A stretch of DNA of 64,000 nt from Methylocystis sp. (GTDB lineage Bacteria > Pseudomonadota > Alphaproteobacteria > Rhizobiales > Beijerinckiaceae), in NCBI GenBank assembly GCA_002929055.1, contig PERY01000001.1:198358-262357 (forward strand), given 5' to 3'. The position numbers and the translations under genes were made by a program. Below, piece by piece: positions 9,507 through 18,366 of the stretch. The first letter of the stretch is position 1; every line of letters starts with the position of its first letter. The notes under the pieces are model-generated. The model did no database searches and was not told the origin of the DNA. It saw nothing but the letters and a program-made list of their open reading frames with translations.

Positions 9507-10126
9507 CGCAGGATCCGCCCAAAGACCCGCCGCAGCTCTATCTCGCCACCCCGCCGCTCGCCGAGGCGCGCGACTTCCTGCCGGCCCTCGTCGACGCGCT
9601 CTCGGCGGGCGATGTGGCGTCCCTCCTCATCCGCTTCGCCGTAGACGACACGCGCAAGCAGGAGGACATCGTCCGCGCCCTCGCGCCCGCCGCGCAGGAG
9701 AAGGGCGTCGCCGTTCTCGTCGCGGGCGAACCCAATGTCGCGCTGCGCGCCGGCGCCGACGGGGCGCATATTCCGGGCTGCGGCGAGGAGCTGGCCGAAG
9801 CCGTGAAGAAGCTTTCGCCCAAATATATCGTCGGCGCGGGCGATCTCGCGACGCGCGACGACGCCATGGTCGCGGGCGAACTCGGCTCAGATTATCTGCT
9901 GTTCGCGGATGAAGATCGCGAGGCGCTGATCGAGCGCGTCGCCTGGTGCGCGGAGCTGTTCTCAACGCCGGTCGTCGCCCGCGCCGCCACGCTCGCGGAC
10001 GTCGCGCCGCTTGCGCAGGCGGGCGCCGATTTCGTGCTGCTGGACGACGCCGTCTGGGCCGACCCGCGCGGCCCGGCTGCAGCAGTCGCGGAGGCTTTTG
10101 CAGGCCTGAAGGGAGTGCAGGCATGA
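9503..10126 (+). CDS. Divergent thiamine-phosphate synthase-like (ThiE/TenI) protein
   Basis: A 207-residue TIM-barrel protein of the ThiE/TenI superfamily. The GADGAHIPG block corresponds to the GADGVHLGQ region of true ThiE, but the canonical HxGQxD is altered to HIPG. Several phosphate-binding glycine motifs are also weak. It may therefore be a TenI-like paralogue rather than an active thiamine-phosphate synthase (inference). The ATG at 9503 overlaps the argH stop (ATGA), and its own stop overlaps the next start. This is evidence for coupling within the arginine operon. Confidence 0.75.
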   Translation: MTQDPPKDPPQLYLATPPLAEARDFLPALVDALSAGDVASLLIRFAVDDTRKQEDIVRALAPAAQEKGVAVLVAGEPNVALRAGADGAHIPGCGEELAEAVKKLSPKYIVGAGDLATRDDAMVAGELGSDYLLFADEDREALIERVAWCAELFSTPVVARAATLADVAPLAQAGADFVLLDDAVWADPRGPAAAVAEAFAGLKGVQA

Positions 10127-11094
10127 TCCGCCGTCTCGCCGCGCCACTGCTGGCTTTGGCCCTGGCCGCGCCCGTCTTCGCCGCGCCGCAGGCGACGCCC
10201 GCCGCTGGGTCCGATCTCGCTTTCGGCGCCTATCAGCGCGGCGATTACAGGGCCGCCCTCGCAGAGGCGAAAAAGCGCGTCGAGGCCAATCCCCGGGACG
10301 CCGCCGCGCTCACCCTCATCGGGCGGCTCTACCTCGAAGGCTCGGGCGTCAAGCGCGACACCAAGGTCGCGATGGACTGGTTCCGCCGCGGCGCCGACGC
10401 GGGCGACTCCGAGGCCGCCTATCTCTATGGCGTCGCGACGCTGGAGGGGATCGACATCCCGAGGGACCGCGCCCGCGCCCGCGCCTATCTCGAAAAGGCC
10501 GGCGCGCAGGAACATGCGGCGGCGCTGCACCTCCTGGGCGAGATAGCGCTGGAGAACGAGGGCAAGGAGCCCGACTTCGAAAAGGCGATGGCCTATTTCA
10601 AGCGGGCCTCCGCTGCGGGAAACCCGGACGCCGATTATGCCATCGGCGTTCTCTTCAAGACCGGAAAGGGCGTTCCCAGGGACGAGAAGCAGGCGGCCGG
10701 CTGGTTCAAGCGCGCCGCCGACGTCGGTCTCGCCGCGGCGATGGTGGAATACGCCATCATGCAGTTCAACGGCGCGGGAGTGGAGCGCGACAAGGCGAGC
10801 GCGGTCGAACTGCTGCGCAAGGCGGCGGCGAAGGGCAACGCCGTGGCGCAGAACCGGCTCGCGCATCTCTACGCCGAAGGGATCGGAGTCGAGGTCGATC
10901 TCACGGCGGCGCGGGAATGGCGCGACAAGGCGAAGGAAGCGGGGCTCAACGACCCCTCGCTCGACTTCCTGTCCAATGTCTCCACGCCCGCCAGGCCGGT
11001 CGCCCCAAAGCCGGCAGCGCCGACGCCAGACGCGCCTGCACCGGCGATCGCCAAGCCGTCGGCCCCTACACCGGCGGCCGCGCCTCCAAGATGA
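10123..11094 (+). CDS. Exported Sel1-repeat (SLR/TPR-like) protein
   Basis: A 323-residue protein. A Sec signal peptide ([20 protein letters not shown]) is followed by about six Sel1-like helical repeats of about 36 residues, for example AxxLIGRLYLEGSGVKRDTKVAMDWFRRGA and AQNRLAHLYAEGIGVEVDL. A Pro/Ala-rich tail follows. Such solenoids are protein-interaction platforms, often periplasmic. The ATG at 10123 overlaps the previous TGA and its TGA overlaps the esterase start. Confidence 0.88.
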   Translation: MIRRLAAPLLALALAAPVFAAPQATPAAGSDLAFGAYQRGDYRAALAEAKKRVEANPRDAAALTLIGRLYLEGSGVKRDTKVAMDWFRRGADAGDSEAAYLYGVATLEGIDIPRDRARARAYLEKAGAQEHAAALHLLGEIALENEGKEPDFEKAMAYFKRASAAGNPDADYAIGVLFKTGKGVPRDEKQAAGWFKRAADVGLAAAMVEYAIMQFNGAGVERDKASAVELLRKAAAKGNAVAQNRLAHLYAEGIGVEVDLTAAREWRDKAKEAGLNDPSLDFLSNVSTPARPVAPKPAAPTPDAPAPAIAKPSAPTPAAAPPR

Positions 11095-11975
11095 CAGGGA
11101 GTGGGAGCCCAGCGGCGCGGCGCGCCTCGGCCTTTCTGCGCCGTTTCGCCAAGCCGCGGCTCATCGAGACGATCCCGAAGCTGCGGCGGCTTCAGGCTCT
11201 GGTGGAGCGTTTTTCGTCGCCCTTGCCGGCGCCTTTCGCGCCCGACATTCCGGCCGACTGGATTCCGGCGGCGGGCGCGCTGTCGGGCGTGACGCTTGTC
11301 TATCTCTACGGGGGCGCCTTTCTTCTGGGGTCGCCGCCCTTCTACCGTTTCGTCTCCCGCCAGTTCGCCCGCGCGGGTTTCGACGTCTTCACGCCCGCCT
11401 ACCGGCTCGCGCCGGAACATGTCTTTCCGGCCGCCCTCGACGACGTCTTCGCCGCCTGGCGCGCGCTCGTCGCGGCGCGGCCGGGGCCGGTCGTGCTGGC
11501 GGGAGATTCCGCCGGCGGCGGGCTCGCCGTCTCGCTCATGCTGCGCGCGCGCGACGAGGGCGTGCGGCTCCCGAACGCCGCCGCGCTGTTCTCCCCCTGG
11601 ACGGATCTTTCCGTTTCCGGTCCGTCCCTGCGGCAGAATGAAGAGAAGGACGCGCTCTTCACGCGCCGCACGATCCTGTCTGGCGCCCGGGCGGCGCTGG
11701 GGCGGGCGAGCGCGAAAAACCCGATGGCCTCGCCTGTCTACGCCGACCTCGCGGGGATGCCGCCGCTCATCGTACATACGGGGATAGACGAGGCGCTTCG
11801 CGACGATTCGGTCAGGCTGGTCGCGCGCGCGCGGGCGGCCGGGGTCGCGGCGGAATTGGAGCTCTGGCCCGACGTGCCCCACGCCTGGCAATTGATGCCC
11901 TTCATTCCCGAAGCGCGGGAGTCGCGGGAGAAGGCGATCGCTTTCCTCAGAACGTCTCTCAATAGCGAAAGTTAA
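11091..11975 (+). CDS. Alpha/beta hydrolase, HSL-type esterase
   Basis: A 294-residue serine hydrolase of the hormone-sensitive-lipase group. The nucleophile is Ser140 in GDSAGG, the oxyanion-hole block reads YLYGGAF (residues 71-77; the usual HGGG has Tyr in place of His), the acid is in the HTGIDEALRDD region, and the histidine is in DVPHAW. The YRLAPEHVFPAALDD block is diagnostic for the family. The substrate is unknown. It is the last gene of the ATGA-coupled argH operon. Confidence 0.88.
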   Translation: MTGSGSPAARRASAFLRRFAKPRLIETIPKLRRLQALVERFSSPLPAPFAPDIPADWIPAAGALSGVTLVYLYGGAFLLGSPPFYRFVSRQFARAGFDVFTPAYRLAPEHVFPAALDDVFAAWRALVAARPGPVVLAGDSAGGGLAVSLMLRARDEGVRLPNAAALFSPWTDLSVSGPSLRQNEEKDALFTRRTILSGARAALGRASAKNPMASPVYADLAGMPPLIVHTGIDEALRDDSVRLVARARAAGVAAELELWPDVPHAWQLMPFIPEARESREKAIAFLRTSLNSES

Positions 11976-12139
11976 TCTCGTCAAGGCGCGCCGGCCAGTT
12001 GTCGCTGAGATATGCCGTTGATCTAGCGAACGGTGCCGAAAAGTGCTGGCGGAAAATGTTTGCTTCGACCCGAGGTCGCGCGCGCGCCGATTTAATGCTA
12101 AGGTTGAGATAGTTCTTTCGGGCTAGCTTGAGGAACGAC

Positions 12140-12823
12140 ATGTCAGACGAAACCCCTCATTGGGTAACAACTATACCTCGCTGGATATTCCTTTTTACGG
12201 CGGTTGCATTCTCAGTGACGGCTGTAAGTTTTTTTGTAGCGATGCTCAGTTCATGGGCTGCCGGAGAGCCATTTACTCTAATGGGAAATCAATTCGGTTG
12301 GTCTCGAACACGTCCAGACGAAGTTGTGGTGAGTAAACCTGTTAGCCTGTTACAATGGCAGCAGCGAAGGTACGTAGCAGACTTAGCCCAAAGTTTTTCA
12401 AAGGACACGAAAGATTATACAGATGTTATTTATAAGTGTTTTCCAACCTTCGAAAGGAACGGAAGCTTCGTTTCAACAAACGTGATCAGTGAAGGCGATG
12501 CAATATCAATTATCCAAAAAAACGATGAATTGCATAAATCAATTAGGAGATTGCTGAACTACTTTGAGGCGATCTCTATTGCATATCAAAACGGAGTTGC
12601 GGACGGCCCTATGTTTGAAAGCTCGTTCTTGCCCGTGCTAAAAATGTGGTATGCAAGGCTACATTTGTACATTAAGGTTGCTGATGAGCAGTGTAAGTGT
12701 AATTGGCAACCTTTCGAAGACGTTGCGATAAAATCTTGGGCTTCAAAAGAGCTTCCCCGGCCGAGTTCCAGTGTGGCTGTCTGTTACGGGGTAAACTCGC
12801 AGCTAAGAAAAAGAAAAGGCTAA
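12140..12823 (+). CDS. AT-rich membrane protein, possibly DUF4760-like
   Basis: A 227-residue protein. It has an N-terminal transmembrane helix at about residues 12-40 (WIFLFTAVAFSVTAVSFFVA), then a cytoplasmic helical domain with LHKSIRRLLNYFEAISIAYQNGVADG, a pattern like DUF4760 proteins (family assignment tentative). The ATG at 12140 is preceded by TGAGGAA at the correct spacing. An in-frame TTG at 12128 is less likely. Codon use is strikingly AT-rich against both neighbours, which suggests horizontal transfer. It lies between the argH operon and htpX. Confidence 0.7.
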   Translation: MSDETPHWVTTIPRWIFLFTAVAFSVTAVSFFVAMLSSWAAGEPFTLMGNQFGWSRTRPDEVVVSKPVSLLQWQQRRYVADLAQSFSKDTKDYTDVIYKCFPTFERNGSFVSTNVISEGDAISIIQKNDELHKSIRRLLNYFEAISIAYQNGVADGPMFESSFLPVLKMWYARLHLYIKVADEQCKCNWQPFEDVAIKSWASKELPRPSSSVAVCYGVNSQLRKRKG

Positions 12824-12862
12824 AAAATCGGATCGGCGGAGAACTCGCTAGCAGCGCGTATC

Positions 12863-14005
12863 TCAGCCCCACGGCCCTTTCTGCGGCGGGTCGAGCGGAT
12901 GGCGTCCGTCCTGCGGCAGGAAGGAGGCTTCGCTCTCTTGCTGCGCCTGCGCCCATTCGGGCGCCTGCTCATCGATCGCCTGCCCGTCGACGCGCTGGGG
13001 CTCTTCATAAGCGATGGCCGCGTCCTGCCCGCCGGCGTATGCGATCAGCGTGGCGATGCGCTCGTCGACGGACGGATGCGTCGAGAACCAGCCGGATTCC
13101 TGAATCCGCGCCGGGCTTTCGATGAAGAAGGCGTGCATGCGCGAGGGCATGGTCGGGATCACCGAATGCGCCTCGATCTTGCGCAGCGCCGAGATCATGG
13201 CGTCGGGGTTCTTGGTCAGCTCCACCGCGCCCGCGTCGGCCAGATATTCGCGCGAGCGCGACAGGGCGAACCGGATCAGCACGGAGGCGCCCCAGCTCAG
13301 CGCGATGATGGCGAGCGCAATGATGATGGCGAGCCCCGCGCCGCCTTCCCGGCGATTGTCCTCGCGGCTCGACGGCCGATGCGGCGAGAAGCCGAAGGGG
13401 AAGTTCCAGCTGCGGAAAATCAGATCCGAGACGAAGGCGAAAATGCCGGCGAAGATCACCGCGATGACCATCAACTGGACGTCGCGGTTGCGGATGTGGG
13501 TCAGCTCATGGGCGAGCACGGCCTCTAGCTCCGGATCGGTCAGCTCGGTCAGCAGGCCGCGCGTGACCGCGACCTTGTATTGCCCTTCTTTCAGGCCCGA
13601 GGCGTAGGCGTTGAGCGCGTCGCTGTCGATGATCTGCAGCGCCGGGATCGGCACGCCGCGCGAGATGCAGAGATTTTCGAGGAGATTGTAGAGACGCGGC
13701 GCCTCGGTGCGGTCGATGCTGTGCGCGCCGGTGGCGAAATCGATCATCCTTTGGTGGAAGAGATAAGCGATGACGAACCACACGCCCGCCCCGGCGACGC
13801 CGATCGGCCAGCCCTCCTTCAGGTCGCTGATCGCTCGGGCCGCGATCCAGTCGAAGGGCGCGCCCCGCGGCGCTCCCATCGCCTCGAACAGCAAGGCGAA
13901 GGAAAACATCAGCGCCAGCAGCAGGACCACGAAGCCGGCGAGCAGAAAGCCCGAGCGGAGCCGGTTGGCGCGGATGTGGGAATAGAGGCCGTAGGCTTTG
14001 AACAT
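12863..14005 (-). CDS. M48-family membrane zinc metalloprotease (HtpX-like)
   Basis: A 380-residue inner-membrane protease. Two N-terminal transmembrane segments lie at about 20-42 and 66-84, the zinc motif HELTH at 166-170, and the third-ligand region SREYLADAGA near 251-260. Further helices lie at about 176-197 and 224-247. It is longer than E. coli HtpX (293 aa) because of a C-terminal extension rich in Gln/Glu. The family degrades misfolded membrane proteins. It lies downstream of lemA on the same strand, a frequent pairing, with a repeat element between them. Confidence 0.9.
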   Translation of the reverse strand: MFKAYGLYSHIRANRLRSGFLLAGFVVLLLALMFSFALLFEAMGAPRGAPFDWIAARAISDLKEGWPIGVAGAGVWFVIAYLFHQRMIDFATGAHSIDRTEAPRLYNLLENLCISRGVPIPALQIIDSDALNAYASGLKEGQYKVAVTRGLLTELTDPELEAVLAHELTHIRNRDVQLMVIAVIFAGIFAFVSDLIFRSWNFPFGFSPHRPSSREDNRREGGAGLAIIIALAIIALSWGASVLIRFALSRSREYLADAGAVELTKNPDAMISALRKIEAHSVIPTMPSRMHAFFIESPARIQESGWFSTHPSVDERIATLIAYAGGQDAAIAYEEPQRVDGQAIDEQAPEWAQAQQESEASFLPQDGRHPLDPPQKGPWG

Positions 14006-14059
14006 GGGCGTTCCTGCAAAAGGGCTCGCCGGACCGCCGCCGCCAGTGCGGGCTCCGCG

Positions 14060-14127
14060 GAGCGATCCAGCGCCGTCGACGCCGCCCCTTCAATTGCTTC
14101 GTCGCTTACGCTCCTCGCAATGACGGG
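14060..14127 (-). repeat. Interspersed palindromic repeat, family A, copy 1
   Basis: Read on the minus strand it contains CGTCATTGCGAGGAGCG followed by AGCGACGAAGCAAT and, after a spacer, GCTGGATCGCTC. Copies 2 and 3 at 29322 and 30328 share this layout. The right half is diverged from the usual GATTGCTTCGCTCGCAATGACG end. It sits between lemA and htpX. Confidence 0.75.
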
Positions 14128-14140
14128 GGCGTTCGGATTT

Positions 14141-14701
14141 CTAGAACTGCACCTTCGGCGGCGCCTCGACGGCCTTCTGCTCCGCTTCGTCCAGCTCGAA
14201 ATAATCCTCCGGCTTGAAGTCGAAGCGCTGGGCGATGAGGAATCCCGGGAAGCCCTCGCGGGTCGCGTTATATTCGGCGACGGTGTTGTTCAGGAAACGC
14301 CGTGACGCCGCGATCTTGTTCTCGACGTCCGAAAGTTCGCCCTGAAGCTGCTGGAAGTTCTGGTTGGCTTTCAGATCCGGATAGGCCTCGGAGAGGGCGA
14401 GAAGGCGGGAGAGCGCGCCGGTCAGCGCGCCTTCCGCGGCGCCCTTGTCGGCGGGGGCGGTGGCGGAGACGGCGGCGTTGCGCGCCTTGATCACGTCTTC
14501 GAGCGTCGTCTTCTCGTGGGTGGCGTAGCCCTTCACCGTCTCGACGAGATTGGGGATGAGGTCGTGCCGCTGCTTCAACTGGACGCTGATGTCCGAAAAC
14601 GCCTGCTTGCAGCGCTGCCGCAGGCTGACAAGCCCGTTGTAGACGCCCACCAGCCAGAAGCCGACGGCGGCGACCAAACCCAGAAATATCAGGAACGCCA
14701 T
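14141..14701 (-). CDS. lemA: LemA family protein
   Basis: A 186-residue protein. A single N-terminal transmembrane helix (MAFLIFLGLVAAVGFWLVG) is followed by the LemA block VYNGLVSLRQRCKQAFSDISVQLKQRHDLIPNLVETVKGY and a coiled-coil helical domain. The ATG at 14699-14701 follows an AAGGGGGG ribosome-binding site; ATGs further upstream lack one. LemA proteins face the cell exterior or periplasm and are often encoded with M48 proteases, as here. Confidence 0.93.
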   Translation of the reverse strand: MAFLIFLGLVAAVGFWLVGVYNGLVSLRQRCKQAFSDISVQLKQRHDLIPNLVETVKGYATHEKTTLEDVIKARNAAVSATAPADKGAAEGALTGALSRLLALSEAYPDLKANQNFQQLQGELSDVENKIAASRRFLNNTVAEYNATREGFPGFLIAQRFDFKPEDYFELDEAEQKAVEAPPKVQF

Positions 14702-14873
14702 GGATAACCCCCCTTCAAGCGCCGAACGCTTGTGTTCCGGCGCGCGCATGTTAGCCGCCTTGGCTCCCAAGGCAAAGGCGCGGCTCCAATTGACGGAAGC
14801 GCCTCTCGCGCCTATCTCTTTGCGTCAAGGCTCATGGCTCGCGAAACGCGACGGAACCAGAGAAGAAACAGCG

Positions 14874-15434
14874 ATGGCTCTGCTGCCCATCATCACGCTC
14901 CCCGATCCCCGGCTGCGACAGGTCTCCAAGCCGGTGGAGAAGGTCGACGCCGAAATCCAGACGCTGCTCGATGACATGCTGCAGACCATGTACGAGGCGC
15001 CCGGCATCGGGCTCGCCGCGATTCAGGTCGGTGAGCCCAAACGCATCGTCGTCGTGGACATCGGCAAGACGGAGGAGGAGCGCAACCCCCTCTTCCTCAT
15101 CAATCCCGAGATTGTCTGGGCCTCGGAGGAGCTCTCTTCCTACAATGAGGGTTGCCTCTCTGTGCCGGATTATTTCGACGACGTGAAGCGCCCGGCGATG
15201 GTCAGGGTGCGCCATCTCGACCGCAAGGGCGAGACGGTGGAGTTCGAAGCGGTCGGGCTCCTCGCGACTGTCGTGCAGCACGAGATGGAGCATCTCGACG
15301 GCGGGCTCTTCATCGACAATCTCTCGCGCCTCAAGCGCGAGCGGGTGGTGAAGAAATTCGCCAAGGCCGCGCGCATGGACGAGATCGTCGCGCAGCGCCG
15401 CGCCGAGCGCCAGTCGGAAGAAGCCGGGGCCTGA
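14874..15434 (+). CDS. def: Peptide deformylase
   Basis: A 186-residue metalloenzyme removing the N-formyl group from nascent proteins. All three motifs are present: GIGLAA (44-49), EGCLSVP (91-97) and HEMEHLDG (136-143), giving the Cys and two His metal ligands. The ATG at 14874 gives the usual MALLPIITLPDPRLR start. It is followed four bases later by fmt, the standard def-fmt pairing. Confidence 0.97.
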   Translation: MALLPIITLPDPRLRQVSKPVEKVDAEIQTLLDDMLQTMYEAPGIGLAAIQVGEPKRIVVVDIGKTEEERNPLFLINPEIVWASEELSSYNEGCLSVPDYFDDVKRPAMVRVRHLDRKGETVEFEAVGLLATVVQHEMEHLDGGLFIDNLSRLKRERVVKKFAKAARMDEIVAQRRAERQSEEAGA

Positions 15435-15437
15435 CGA

Positions 15438-16364
15438 TTGCGCCTCGTTTTCATGGGCACGCCGGACTTTGCGACGGCGCTGCTCCAGGAGCTTTGCGAC
15501 CGCGGCCATGAGGTCGCGGCCGTCTATTCCCAGCCCCCGCGTCCGGCGGGGCGCGGGATGTCCGAGAAAAAATCCAGCGTCCACCAATTCGCCGAGAGCC
15601 GGGGGCTGCCCGTCCGCACCCCGAAGAGCCTTAAAAGCGCCGGGGAGCAGGAGGCGTTCCGCGCGCTTTGCGCCGACGTCGCCGTGGTCGCCGCTTACGG
15701 CCTGCTTCTGCCGCAGCCGATCCTCGACGCCCCGAAACATGGCTGCCTCAATCTCCACGGCTCGCTGCTGCCGCGCTGGCGCGGCGCGGCGCCGATCCAG
15801 CGCGCCATCATGGCGGGCGACAAAGAGAGCGGCGTCGAGGTTATGAAGATGGACGCGGGCCTCGACACCGGCCCCGTCGCGCTGACGGCGAAGACGCCTA
15901 TCGGTCCGGACATGACGGCGGGGGAATTGCACGACCGCCTCGCCGAACTCGGCGCGCCGCTGATGGCGGACGCGCTCGATCTGCTGGTGAAGGGGGAACT
16001 GCGCTTCACGCCGCAGAGCGAGGAGGGCGCCTGCTACGCCGCCAAGATTGACAAGGCCGAGGCGCGGATCGACTGGCGCCGCAGCGCGCAGGAGCTGCAC
16101 GACCATGTTCGCGGGTTGACGCCCTTTCCCGGGGCCTTTTTCGAGGGCGATATCGGTCATGGCCTCGAGCGGGTGAAAGTGCTGCGCACGCAGGTCGAAA
16201 CGGGGAAGGGCGCGCCGGGAACGATCCTCGACGACGCCGGGCTCGTCGCCTGCGGCGCAGGCGCGCTGCGCCTCCTGCGCGTCCAGCGCGCCGGCAAGGG
16301 CGAGATGGGGATCGAGGACTTTCTGCGCGGGCGCAAGATGGCCAAAGGCGCCGTGCTGGGATGA
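15438..16364 (+). CDS. fmt: Methionyl-tRNA formyltransferase
   Basis: A 308-residue enzyme formylating initiator Met-tRNA with 10-formyl-THF. The N-terminus MRLVFMGTPDFA and the catalytic segment NLHGSLLPRWRGAAPIQ are canonical. The C-terminal OB-fold follows with HDHVRGLTPFPGAF. The start is TTG at 15438, since no in-frame ATG precedes the MGTPDFA motif. It lies three bases after def. Confidence 0.96.
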   Translation: MRLVFMGTPDFATALLQELCDRGHEVAAVYSQPPRPAGRGMSEKKSSVHQFAESRGLPVRTPKSLKSAGEQEAFRALCADVAVVAAYGLLLPQPILDAPKHGCLNLHGSLLPRWRGAAPIQRAIMAGDKESGVEVMKMDAGLDTGPVALTAKTPIGPDMTAGELHDRLAELGAPLMADALDLLVKGELRFTPQSEEGACYAAKIDKAEARIDWRRSAQELHDHVRGLTPFPGAFFEGDIGHGLERVKVLRTQVETGKGAPGTILDDAGLVACGAGALRLLRVQRAGKGEMGIEDFLRGRKMAKGAVLG

Positions 16365-16401
16365 TGAGGGCGCGTCGATCGGCGCCGCCAATATTGAGGC
16401 G

Positions 16402-16459
16402 CCCCCCATCCCTAACCCCTCCCCCCACGGAGTGGCGGGGAGGGGTTAGGGATGGGGGG
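16402..16459. repeat. Perfect 23-bp inverted repeat between fmt and truA
   Basis: The arms at 16402-16424 and 16437-16459 are exactly complementary (CCCCCCATCCCTAACCCC... and its mirror). The 12-base spacer itself contains CCAC and GTGG, which extend the hairpin. No T-run follows, so a rho-independent terminator is unlikely. A mobile palindromic element is more likely. Confidence 0.85.
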
Positions 16460-16501
16460 CGGCGTCTATTCCCCGGCCGCGCCCAGCTTGGCGCGCCCTG
16501 A

Positions 16502-17239
16502 ATGCCCCGCTACGCGCTCACCATCGAATATGACGGCTCTCCCTTCGTCGGCTGGCAGCGGCAGGCCAATGGCATGTCGGTGCAGCAGCGGCTGGAGGAG
16601 GCGGTCCTCGCCATCAATGGCGAACGCGCCGTCATCCACGGCGCCGGGCGCACCGACGCCGGCGTCCATGCTCTGGGCCAGGTCGCCCATGTCGATCTTG
16701 TGCGCGAATGGCGTCCTGACCGGCTGCGCGACGCGCTCAACGCGCATCTCAAGCCCGACCCTGTCGCGGTGGTCGACGTGCGCGCCGTCGGCGATGACTT
16801 CGAGGCGCGCTTCTCGGCGATCCGCCGCCATTATCGCTATGTCATCGAGAACCGCCGCGCGCCGCTCACCGTCACGCTCGGCCGCGCCTGGCACGTCAAG
16901 CGTCCGCTCGATGCGCAGGCCATGCACGAAGCGGCGCAGCGGCTTGTCGGGCGCTATGATTTCACCACTTTCCGCGCCTCCGAATGCCAGGCCAATTCTC
17001 CGGTCCGCACGCTCGAGAAGCTGGACGTGCGCCGCGCGGGCGAGCGCATCGAGATCGTAACCTGCGCGCGCTCCTTCCTGCACAATCAGGTGCGGTCGAT
17101 GGCCGGCTCGCTCGAACATGTCGGCTCCGGCAAATGGAGCGCCGACGATCTGGCGCAGGCGCTCGCGTCACGAGACCGTGCGCGATGCGGACAGGTCGCG
17201 CCGCCGCACGGTCTCTATCTCATCGCCGTCGACTACTGA
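16502..17239 (+). CDS. truA: tRNA pseudouridine(38-40) synthase TruA
   Basis: A 245-residue enzyme modifying tRNA anticodon-stem uridines 38-40. The catalytic Asp52 lies in [11 protein letters not shown], and RHYRYVI and FLHNQVRSM are canonical. Length is normal. It follows fmt with a 137-bp spacer filled by the perfect inverted repeat. Its stop overlaps the end of the next, convergent gene by seven bases. Confidence 0.97.
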   Translation: MPRYALTIEYDGSPFVGWQRQANGMSVQQRLEEAVLAINGERAVIHGAGRTDAGVHALGQVAHVDLVREWRPDRLRDALNAHLKPDPVAVVDVRAVGDDFEARFSAIRRHYRYVIENRRAPLTVTLGRAWHVKRPLDAQAMHEAAQRLVGRYDFTTFRASECQANSPVRTLEKLDVRRAGERIEIVTCARSFLHNQVRSMAGSLEHVGSGKWSADDLAQALASRDRARCGQVAPPHGLYLIAVDY

Positions 17240-17454
17240 GGAATCGCCGACGGCGCGCCGGCTCCCGAGCCTTCGGGCTTCGCAGACTCTTCCTTCGGCG
17301 CGTCCTGCTTGTCGATTTTCTTCGCCGCCTTGCTGGCGACCGCCTTATGCGCTGCGGGCGTCTTCTCCTTCGCGAGCGCGCCATGGATGGGAAGGATGCT
17401 CGCGGACAGAACCGCGGCCAGAATGCCGTTAACGCAGGGTCGATGTTGAATCAT
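17233..17454 (-). CDS. Small exported Lys/Ala-rich protein
   Basis: A 73-residue product. A probable signal peptide ([28 protein letters not shown]) is followed by a mature part rich in Lys, Ala and Pro with no fold evident. An alternative upstream start at 17472 exists. It converges on truA with a short overlap. Function unknown; it could be a low-complexity periplasmic peptide. Confidence 0.5.
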   Translation of the reverse strand: MIQHRPCVNGILAAVLSASILPIHGALAKEKTPAAHKAVASKAAKKIDKQDAPKEESAKPEGSGAGAPSAIPQ

Positions 17455-17616
17455 GTAATCCCCTCGGATCATGACGCCCCCCGCGCCGACTGTTCCGTCG
17501 AACCGCCCGAGGTCATGAAGCCAAGGAAGATGGGTGATGTTGAGTCCCGCGCCTGGCGAGGCTGCGATGATTTTGCGGCGGCGTCGTCATTATCGCGGAA
17601 TGGTTGCTATATTCAC

Positions 17617-18366
17617 TTACGACCCGCTGAACCAGTTGTAGCCCTTGTCCTCCCAATAGCCGCCGGGATTGTCGTTGGTGACGAAAATCTCCGTGACATG
17701 CTTGGGATTTTTGAAGCCGAGCTTCGTTGGAATTCGGATCTTCACCGGGAAACCATATTTGGTTTCGCCCGCATGTCCGGGGAAATCCAAGGCGAGCAGC
17801 GTTTGCGGATGCAGCGCGCTCGGCATGTCGATGCTCGTCGAATAATTATCGGCGCAGCGAAAGCCCACGTAGCGCGCCGTCATGTCCGCGCCGACGCGCT
17901 CGAGAAAAGTGCGGAAGGGAACGCCGCCCCATTTGCCGATGGCGCTCCAGCCTTCGACGCAGACATGGCGGGTGATCTGCGTCGCCTGCGGCAGCGCGCG
18001 CAACTCCCGCAAGGTCCAGGGCGCATTGTTGTCGATGAGGCCGGAAAGCCGCAGACGGTAATTTTCCGCATCGATGACGGGCGCGAGCTTTTCTTCATAA
18101 AAGGCGTTGAAGGGGAACGGCGTCGTCACCTCCGCCTCCTCGTAGACCGGCGCCAGCTTGTTCGGGTCGAAGAGCGCCGCCTGCGCGCGATCGTTGAAGC
18201 GGGACATGGCGAAGAGGAGCCGGTCGACGGCGTCGTCATCCTTCAGCGTGCAGCCGGACAGCATCGTCAGCGCGCCCAGAGACAGGCCCCGCTTGAGAAA
18301 GAGCCGACGCTCGACGCGTTCGATCTGCGGGCGGAAGTCGGAGAGCGATATCTTCGGGCGTTTCAT
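17617..18366 (-). CDS. Sulfite-oxidase-type molybdopterin oxidoreductase, Tat lipoprotein
   Basis: A 249-residue periplasmic molybdoenzyme of the sulfite oxidase/MsrP superfamily. The leader contains the Tat twin arginine RRLFLKRG (Arg20-Arg21) followed by a lipobox LSGC (Cys39), so the protein appears to be Tat-exported and lipid-anchored. The Mo-ligand cysteine is Cys136 in RHVCVEGWSAIGKWGG. The substrate is unknown; no dimerisation domain is present. The start at 18364-18366 overlaps the cytochrome b gene stop (ATGA), so the latter is the likely electron partner. Confidence 0.9.
   Translation of the reverse strand: MKRPKISLSDFRPQIERVERRLFLKRGLSLGALTMLSGCTLKDDDAVDRLLFAMSRFNDRAQAALFDPNKLAPVYEEAEVTTPFPFNAFYEEKLAPVIDAENYRLRLSGLIDNNAPWTLRELRALPQATQITRHVCVEGWSAIGKWGGVPFRTFLERVGADMTARYVGFRCADNYSTSIDMPSALHPQTLLALDFPGHAGETKYGFPVKIRIPTKLGFKNPKHVTEIFVTNDNPGGYWEDKGYNWFSGS

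Noticed and set aside
14832..16409. Minus-strand open frame opposite def and fmt
   Set aside because: def and fmt on the plus strand carry complete catalytic motifs.
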